DNA of 5,501 nucleotides, taken from NCBI GenBank assembly GCA_017557715.1, contig JAFYYE010000141.1, forward strand, positions 1-5,501. Reading direction: 5' to 3'. Both the position numbers and the translations under genes were made by a program. Source of the DNA: Pseudobutyrivibrio sp. (lineage in GTDB: Bacteria > Bacillota > Clostridia > Lachnospirales > Lachnospiraceae). A model generated the notes under the pieces. That model was not told where the DNA came from, did not search any database, and saw nothing but the letters and a program-made list of their open reading frames with translations. Below, piece by piece: positions 1 to 3,727 of the stretch (position 1 is the first letter of the stretch; each line of letters begins with the position of its first letter).

Positions 1-1074
1 GATAAAAAGCTATCCACAGCTTTATACTATGGCCTCATGACAGACAGCAATAATTTCTCTGAGATTCAGCATCCTTTGGATATGGATATGAGAGATTATT
101 TGAAATATAGCAATTCTGCCATTACAAAATTCAGAAATTCTAATATTTCACAGGACGAGTTACGTATTGCAGGTATCGCACTTCTTGGTTCAGAGTACTA
201 TCATGAAAATCATTATTCCATCGTTAAGACGGACCCATGTGATCCAAATATCCTTGGTATAATTTCAGACATGCTACTTGAAGTAGAAGATGTGGAATGC
301 TGTCTGGCTTACAGTATCCATGAAGGCGGCATTAAGATTTCCGTGCGCAGCTGCGTCAAGGAAGTAAAGGCAGATGAGCTTGCAAAATTTATCTGTCAGG
401 GTGTCGGCGATGGCGGCGGACACATTACAAAAGCTGGTGGTTCCATCATCCGTTCCCTTTTGGAACGTCAGGAATTACAGTACATTCCATCTGCTATCCA
501 GCAGTTTTTCAGAGCCCGTATGGAAGAATATTTCATGGATAATGAGATTATCTATGCAGGCGACTACAAAGCCGATATCAGCACAATGAAGCTATACAAG
601 AGCAAGAGGATTACCATCGGTTGCATAAAGGGGACAGACATTTTCCCTGTTGGAACAAAGGCAGTTATTCGTGCCATGGAAGGTGACCAGGAGCTTGAAA
701 TAAGAGAAAATACTATTATCGCGATAGGTGTGCGTGGCGAGGTTTATATTACCAGCCAGGAGCAGTTCGATAGTTATTATGAGATCAGCGATAAGAAATA
801 CGAATTCCCAGGAGAGTACGAACCTATCATCAGAAACCTCAACGATAGACACAGTGTAGGTTTGCTTCCGCTGATACATTCATGTACATATGTGGGTAAT
901 GGAAATATTTATGCGAAGGAGCTTGCTACCCGCACAAAGGTCTTCACAAAGTGGAATCAAGAAAGCTATTGCTTAGGACGCCCTGGTGATTACATCATTG
1001 CTCCAGAGAACGATTTATCAAATGTCTATGTGCTTGATAAAGAGCTGTTTTTTAAGACATATGAGCCAGTATAA
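1..1074 (+). CDS. DHH-family phosphoesterase, 5'-truncated, with DHHA1 domain and duplicated C-terminal module
   Basis: This is the C-terminal 357 residues of a probable metal-dependent DHH phosphoesterase (RecJ/NrnA/GdpP superfamily), enzymes that cleave phosphodiester bonds in nanoRNA, single-stranded DNA or cyclic dinucleotides. The frame is open from base 1, and the codons before the first ATG (base 37) already read as conserved family sequence (STALYYGLMTDSNNF, whose Asp at codon 15 fits a late DHH-domain metal or active-site motif). The ATG at 37 is therefore internal, and the DHH signature itself lies upstream of the window. The DHHA1 substrate-binding motif is visible as GDGGGHITKAGGSI, with His at codon 141 (bases 421-423). 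After it come about 200 residues not typical of RecJ or NrnA: two related blocks at codons 211-261 and 301-355, each ending in a VY(I/V)xxxExFxxxYE pattern; the second contains RPGDYI, reminiscent of PGDYG-type domains. Codon use is more mixed than in the downstream genes. The substrate cannot be assigned. Family assignment is firm; the function of the C-terminal module is unknown. Confidence -1.
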   Translation, partial: DKKLSTALYYGLMTDSNNFSEIQHPLDMDMRDYLKYSNSAITKFRNSNISQDELRIAGIALLGSEYYHENHYSIVKTDPCDPNILGIISDMLLEVEDVECCLAYSIHEGGIKISVRSCVKEVKADELAKFICQGVGDGGGHITKAGGSIIRSLLERQELQYIPSAIQQFFRARMEEYFMDNEIIYAGDYKADISTMKLYKSKRITIGCIKGTDIFPVGTKAVIRAMEGDQELEIRENTIIAIGVRGEVYITSQEQFDSYYEISDKKYEFPGEYEPIIRNLNDRHSVGLLPLIHSCTYVGNGNIYAKELATRTKVFTKWNQESYCLGRPGDYIIAPENDLSNVYVLDKELFFKTYEPV

Positions 1075-1085
1075 TTTTATAGGGG

Positions 1086-1114
1086 TTGATTCCTTTTGCT
1101 TTGTGTAGTATATT
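1086..1114 (+). promoter_or_regulatory. Probable sigma-A promoter of the riboswitch-ribU transcript
   Basis: A -35 box TTGATT (1086-1091) and a -10 box TATATT (1109-1114) are separated by 17 bp, the optimal spacing, and would start transcription near base 1121, about 17 nt before the first riboswitch stem. It lies just after the stop codon of the DHH gene, where I see no terminator hairpin, so some read-through from upstream is also possible. Assignment is by consensus match only. Confidence -1.
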
Positions 1115-1137
1115 TTCTTTAGTTAAATAAATAGGAA

Positions 1138-1244
1138 ATCTTCAGGGCAGGGTGCAAGTCCCTACCGGTGGTATAGCCCACGAGCCGTAAGGCATGATTC
1201 GGTGTGATTCCGAAGCCGACAGTATAGTCTGGATGGAAGAAGAT
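1138..1244 (+). ncRNA. FMN riboswitch aptamer (RFN element)
   Basis: The leader contains the conserved RFN core. P1 is ATCTTC (1138-1143) paired with GAAGAT (1239-1244). P2 is GGGC (1145-1148) with GCCC (1176-1179). The next arm is AGGG (1149-1152) with CCCT (1160-1163), followed by the family-conserved ACCGGTGGT. Another small arm is GCC/GGC (1184-1186 with 1191-1193). A further arm is TTCGG (1198-1202) with CCGAA (1210-1214), then AGCCGACAGT and AGTCTGGATGG. This matches the known FMN aptamer, which binds flavin mononucleotide and represses riboflavin synthesis or uptake genes. Its position ahead of ribU, with an intrinsic terminator in between, indicates transcriptional attenuation. Identification is very secure from the conserved junction sequences. 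Confidence -1.
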
Positions 1245-1269
1245 GTGCAAATATTTTAGTGTACGTACA

Positions 1270-1300
1270 GCCCTGAGTTTATCTCAGGGCTTTTCTTTTA
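1270..1300 (+). terminator. Rho-independent terminator, expression platform of the FMN riboswitch
   Basis: A perfect 8-bp stem, GCCCTGAG (1270-1277) with CTCAGGGC (1283-1290), has a 5-nt loop and is followed by TTTTCTTTTA. It lies 25 nt after the aptamer and 100 nt before the ribU start, so it should abort transcription when FMN is bound. Its 5' arm GCCCTGA (1270-1276) is also exactly complementary to TCAGGGC (1142-1148) in the P1/P2 strand of the aptamer, giving a competing antiterminator in the ligand-free state. Confidence -1.
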
Positions 1301-1353
1301 CTCATGCCTTCCCCTTGAAGGGGTAGGGGGACCGCTTTAGCGGTGGATGAGGT
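1301..1353 (+). repeat. Two-hairpin palindromic element resembling clostridial intergenic repeats
   Basis: Between terminator and RBS lies a GC-richer block bounded by inverted pentamers CTCAT (1301-1305) and ATGAG (1347-1351). It holds two hairpins: CCCC-TTGAA-GGGG (1311-1323) and ACCGC-TTTA-GCGGT (1331-1344). The arrangement CCTTCCCC..GGGG, a variable GC hairpin, then GGATGAGGTG resembles short interspersed palindromic repeats I recall from many gut Firmicutes genomes. Only one copy is present here, so repetitiveness cannot be shown from the window. It encodes nothing convincing and sits in the ribU 5' untranslated region, where it could affect leader folding or mRNA stability. Confidence -1.
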
Positions 1354-1390
1354 GTGAAGACTTCCTATAATAAATTACAGGAGGTTCAAA

Positions 1391-2017
1391 ATGGATATTA
1401 CAAGTACAAAAATGGAGACAAAAACAGTGAAGAGAGTAAACGTAAGAAGCATGACAGTAACAGCAATGCTTTCAGCAATTGCCTTTGTGCTCATGTTCTT
1501 AGACACAGCAGTGCCAATCATGCCAAGCTTCATCAAGCTTGATGTTTCAGAGCTTCCAGCTCTTATGGCATCATTTGCACTTGGCCCAGTGTATGGCGTT
1601 GTAGTATGTTTGATTAAGAATTTGCTTCACCTTCTTATTACACAGACAGGTGGTGTAGGTGAGCTTTCAAACTTCATCCTCGGTGTAGCATTCGTGCTTC
1701 CAGCAGGTCTTATTTATCACCACAAGAAGACAAAGACAAACGCTATTATTGGAGCAATTGTTGGTGCAGTAATTATGGCAGCTATCAGCTTCCCATCAAA
1801 TCTTTATATCGTATATCCGGTATATTACAACTTCATGCCAAAGGATGTTATCGTGGCAGCATATCAGGCTGTTGCACCATTTGCAAATGTGGATTCAATT
1901 GAGAAGTGCTTGCTTATGTTCAACGTTCCTTTCACATTCGTAAAGGGCATGATTTCAGCAATTATTACAATGCTTATTTATCAGCCACTTCGTCCACTTA
2001 TTAAGGGAAATAACTAG
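1391..2017 (+). CDS. ribU: Riboflavin ECF transporter substrate-binding S component RibU
   Basis: This 208-residue, very hydrophobic protein is the membrane-embedded riboflavin-binding subunit of an energy-coupling factor transporter; it works with a shared EcfA/EcfA'/EcfT module that is not in this window. After a short charged N-terminus, helix 1 carries the alanine-rich face (AMLSAIA, residues 25-31) that S components use to dock on EcfT. It is followed by the RibU-like stretch FIKLDVSELPAL (47-58), ALGPVYG, KNLLHLL, a GG..GELSNF loop, and FPSNLYIVYPVYYNF. About six membrane segments are expected, and the length is usual for the family. The ATG at 1391 is chosen because AGGAGG (1379-1384) lies 6 nt upstream. 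The FMN riboswitch in the leader independently supports riboflavin as substrate and predicts repression by high FMN. The gene is monocistronic, with a strong terminator 17 bp after the stop. Family and substrate are secure; a related flavin or precursor as alternative ligand cannot be excluded. Confidence -1.
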   Translation: MDITSTKMETKTVKRVNVRSMTVTAMLSAIAFVLMFLDTAVPIMPSFIKLDVSELPALMASFALGPVYGVVVCLIKNLLHLLITQTGGVGELSNFILGVAFVLPAGLIYHHKKTKTNAIIGAIVGAVIMAAISFPSNLYIVYPVYYNFMPKDVIVAAYQAVAPFANVDSIEKCLLMFNVPFTFVKGMISAIITMLIYQPLRPLIKGNN

Positions 2018-2034
2018 TGCTATTTCGCCAATAC

Positions 2035-2070
2035 GGAGCAGAATTTCGGTAGAAATCTGCTCCTTTTTTT
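2035..2070 (+). terminator. Rho-independent terminator of ribU
   Basis: The 8-bp stem GGAGCAGA (2035-2042) with TCTGCTCC (2056-2063) is extended by TTT/AAA past a single bulged A, closes on a CGGTAG loop, and is followed by seven T residues (2064-2070). It is a textbook intrinsic terminator 17 bp after the ribU stop codon. Confidence -1.
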
Positions 2071-2078
2071 ATTATACT
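2050..2078 (+). promoter_or_regulatory. Possible promoter of the SPFH gene, overlapping the ribU terminator
   Basis: A -10 box TATACT (2073-2078) directly follows the terminator T-tract. A weak -35 match TAGAAA (2050-2055) lies 17 bp upstream, inside the terminator's loop and 3' arm. It would give a start near 2085 and a leader of about 30 nt before the ATG at 2116. A promoter is needed here because the ribU terminator should block read-through, but the -35 match is only four of six. Confidence -1.
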
Positions 2079-2115
2079 TAAAACCATAGAAAGTAAAAAA
2101 TGAGGAGGTAATGTT

Positions 2116-3117
2116 ATGCAATATTTTTTAATCTTTTTATTAATCATTATTCTTATTGGAATCGCATTTGGAATTCGTATCGTACCTCAGGGATATGTTT
2201 ACGTAATCGAATTCCTTGGTAAGTATCATGCAACATGGCAGGCAGGTATCCATGTTATGATTCCATTCCTTCAGAGAGTTTCAAAGAGAGTTTCATTGAA
2301 GGAACAGGTGGCAGATTTCCCACCACAGGACGTTATTACTAAGGATAACGTTATCATGAAAATCGATACTGTAGTTTACTTCAAGGTACAGGATCCTAAG
2401 CTTTATGCTTATGGCGCTGAGCGTCCAATCCTTGCTCTTGAAAATCTCACAGCTACTACACTTCGTAACTTAGTTGGTGAGCTTGAGCTCGACCAGACTC
2501 TTACATCAAGAGATAACATCAACTCAAAGATGCGCGTAATTCTTGATGAAGCTACTGATCCTTGGGGAATCAAGGTTGGTCGTGTAGAGCTTAAGAACAT
2601 CATTCCACCAGAGGAAATTCAACGTTCAATGGAGAAGCAGATGAAGGCTGAACGTGATCGTCGTGAGACTCTTCTTGAGGCAGAAGGTCACAAGCAGGCA
2701 TCTATCACCAGAGCAGAAGGTGATAAGCAGGCTCTCGTTCTTAAGGCTGAGGCTGAAAGAGATGCAGCAATCGCTAGAGCAACAGGTCAGGCTGAGTCAA
2801 TTCGCCTTGTATATGAAGCTGAGGCTCGTGGTATTGAAATGCTTAAGGAAGCAAACATGGATGAGAGAGTTCTTCTTATTAAGAAGCTTGAAGCTCTTGA
2901 GAAGATGGGCGATGGTAGAGCTACAAAGATTGTAGTGCCTACAGACCTTGCTTCTGCAGCAGCAGACCTTACATTCAAGACAGAAATGCTTGGATTTGGT
3001 GAGAGCACACCAATCGACAAGACAGCTCCAAAGAAGGATGCGCCTAAGAAGGAAGATCCTTGCTGCAGCGATGCAGATAAAGGGGCTACAACTCGTCAGC
3101 TCGTAAACGAGATGTAA
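2116..3117 (+). CDS. SPFH/Band 7 (stomatin/QmcA-like) membrane protein
   Basis: This 333-residue protein belongs to the SPFH (stomatin, prohibitin, flotillin, HflK/C) family, membrane-anchored scaffolds that oligomerise and organise membrane microdomains or modulate membrane proteases. One N-terminal anchor helix (about residues 2-20) is followed by the Band 7 domain. Visible signatures are VPQGYVYVIEFLGKY (23-37), GIHVMIPF (44-51), FPPQDVITKDNV (68-79), the region from NLVGELELDQ to DNIN (118-135), and DPWGIKVGRVELKNI (148-162). An Ala/Glu-rich coiled coil with repeated AEG(H/D)KQA units follows (about 175-260). The C-terminal tail is Lys/Pro/Asp-rich with a Cys pair at 316-317. The start is set by AGGAGG (2103-2108), 7 nt before the ATG. 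Terminators on both sides make it a lone transcription unit, without the NfeD-type partner that often accompanies bacterial stomatin homologues. Family is certain; the cellular role is not, and hflK, hflC or floT naming is not justified. Confidence -1.
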   Translation: MQYFLIFLLIIILIGIAFGIRIVPQGYVYVIEFLGKYHATWQAGIHVMIPFLQRVSKRVSLKEQVADFPPQDVITKDNVIMKIDTVVYFKVQDPKLYAYGAERPILALENLTATTLRNLVGELELDQTLTSRDNINSKMRVILDEATDPWGIKVGRVELKNIIPPEEIQRSMEKQMKAERDRRETLLEAEGHKQASITRAEGDKQALVLKAEAERDAAIARATGQAESIRLVYEAEARGIEMLKEANMDERVLLIKKLEALEKMGDGRATKIVVPTDLASAAADLTFKTEMLGFGESTPIDKTAPKKDAPKKEDPCCSDADKGATTRQLVNEM

Positions 3118-3123
3118 AAATGT

Positions 3124-3176
3124 AAAAAAGATGAGCGCTGCGAGACGGCTAAACTGGCCGCTGCAGCGCTCCTTTA
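3124..3176. terminator. Bidirectional intrinsic terminator between converging genes
   Basis: The 9-bp GC-rich stem GAGCGCTGC (3133-3141) with GCAGCGCTC (3163-3171) contains an inner CGGC/GCCG stem (3146-3149 with 3157-3160). On the plus strand it is followed by only a short T-containing tract (CCTTTATTAT). On the minus strand it is followed by a run of six T residues (complement of 3124-3129), so it should also stop the converging minus-strand gene, and probably does so more efficiently. Confidence -1.
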
Positions 3177-3216
3177 TTATATCAGCGTACAAAGTACGCA
3201 GTTTACTTTTAAGTTT

Positions 3217-3582
3217 TTAGAAAGCTATGATGCTGTAACCATCTTTAAGTCCAGGCACCTGCAGATAAGACTTAACATCTAAAGCACGCTTTGTAAGCTT
3301 ATGCCCTGTCTGTGTAAATCCATCAGCTTCCACTTCATTAAAGATAATATCATTTCCATCTTCAATGCCACGGCGGTCAGTAACATGATATTTCACTACA
3401 CCGCTGGCAATTCTTGCAAATTCAGCTTTGGAAACAAGAACACTTACTTCTACATTTCCACCAGCAGCACCAGTTCTAAGAGTGTTGGTATCAGCAAAAA
3501 ACTGACGTCCAAGCTCGTCCTCTTTGTTTCCAGTCATCGCATCACTAAGGCCTTTGATTAAATCCGCTCTGCTATCTGCCAT
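3217..3582 (-). CDS. Small protein with probable divergent ASCH/DUF3850 (PUA-like) domain
   Basis: This is a 121-residue, mostly soluble-looking protein with no signal peptide or membrane helix. Residues 1-43 are a polar extension. From about residue 44 the pattern resembles ASCH-superfamily proteins of the DUF3850 type: VSVLVSKAEFARIASG (the strand and helix 'peyFeaI.sG' element), KYHVTDRRG, then DGNDIIFNE (equivalent to 'vGDil.l.E'), a G-T-G turn, a lysine/arginine-rich strand, and a terminal PGLKDGYSIIAF like the 'l..GYvvl' end of that family. ASCH/PUA-like folds typically bind RNA or nucleotides. The usual Glu-x-Arg of ASCH domains is not conserved (HVT here), so this is a motif-level inference only. 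The chosen ATG at 3582 has AAGGAG 6 nt upstream. The gene diverges from pepF and converges on the SPFH gene, so it is probably monocistronic. The coding region is secure; the function is not known. Confidence -1.
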   Translation of the reverse strand: MADSRADLIKGLSDAMTGNKEDELGRQFFADTNTLRTGAAGGNVEVSVLVSKAEFARIASGVVKYHVTDRRGIEDGNDIIFNEVEADGFTQTGHKLTKRALDVKSYLQVPGLKDGYSIIAF

Positions 3583-3588
3583 AAAGAA

Positions 3589-3594
3589 CTCCTT
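3589..3594 (-). promoter_or_regulatory. Ribosome binding site that fixes the start of the small minus-strand gene
   Basis: On the minus strand AAGGAG lies 6 nt before the ATG at 3582. An in-frame TTG at 3600 would lie upstream of this site and have no RBS of its own, so the longer 127-residue version is unlikely. Confidence -1.
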
Positions 3595-3610
3595 TTTCAA
3601 ATAATGAAGA

Positions 3611-3639
3611 ACTATAAACGATATTTTGTACTGTACTAA
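3611..3639 (-). promoter_or_regulatory. Possible promoter of the small minus-strand gene
   Basis: On the minus strand a -10-like TATAGT (3616-3611) is preceded after 17 bp by TTAGTA (3639-3634), a weak -35. Transcription would begin near 3604, leaving a leader of about 20 nt that includes the RBS. The -10 matches well and the -35 poorly, so the call is tentative. Confidence -1.
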
Positions 3640-3650
3640 TAGAATACAAT

Positions 3651-3668
3651 CTATTTTTGAAAAAATAG
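3651..3668. repeat. AT-rich inverted repeat in the divergent intergenic region
   Basis: CTATTTTT (3651-3658) and AAAAATAG (3661-3668) form a perfect 8-bp inverted repeat around a central GA. It lies between the two divergent promoter candidates, just upstream of the pepF extended -10. It could be an operator for a dimeric regulator or an UP-like AT tract; chance is also possible because the region is very AT-rich. Confidence -1.
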
Positions 3669-3686
3669 TGATTAAACTTTGAAATA

Positions 3687-3695
3687 TGTTAAAAT
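3687..3695 (+). promoter_or_regulatory. Extended -10 promoter candidate for pepF
   Basis: TGT followed by TAAAAT (3690-3695) forms an extended -10 element, which can compensate for the absence of a recognisable -35 at 3667-3672. The predicted start near 3702 leaves about 26 nt of leader with GGAG at 3716-3719, 8 nt before the pepF ATG. Confidence -1.
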
Positions 3696-3727
3696 GTCTC
3701 TTAGTTTTATAGATAGGAGAATAGATT

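Noticed and set aside
37..45. ATG at base 37 as the start of the first gene
   Set aside because: The frame is open to base 1, the upstream codons encode conserved DHH-family sequence (STALYYGL), and no ribosome binding site precedes the ATG. The gene is cut by the window edge.
1354..1542. A 62-codon plus-strand reading frame overlapping the ribU start
   Set aside because: It overlaps ribU in another frame, lacks an RBS at its start, and its protein is low-complexity and polar; it is a shadow of ribU.
2797..3192. Long minus-strand open frame across the SPFH gene 3' end and its terminator
   Set aside because: It is antisense to a well-conserved coiled-coil coding region, runs through the terminator hairpin, and its translation is Cys/Leu/Ser-rich with no recognisable pattern.
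3185..3199. Hairpin GCGTAC-AAA-GTACGC as a further terminator
   Set aside because: The stem is only 6 bp with no clean T-run directly after it on either strand; the stronger hairpin at 3133-3171 already serves both converging genes.
3301..3561. Plus-strand 86-codon reading frame antisense to the small gene
   Set aside because: It has no RBS and a Ser/Phe-rich composition typical of antisense shadows; the minus-strand frame has a clear RBS and domain-like pattern.
3583..3600. Upstream TTG start at 3600 for the minus-strand small gene
   Set aside because: The AAGGAG site lies inside this extension and is ideally spaced for the ATG at 3582, so the extension is most likely untranslated leader.
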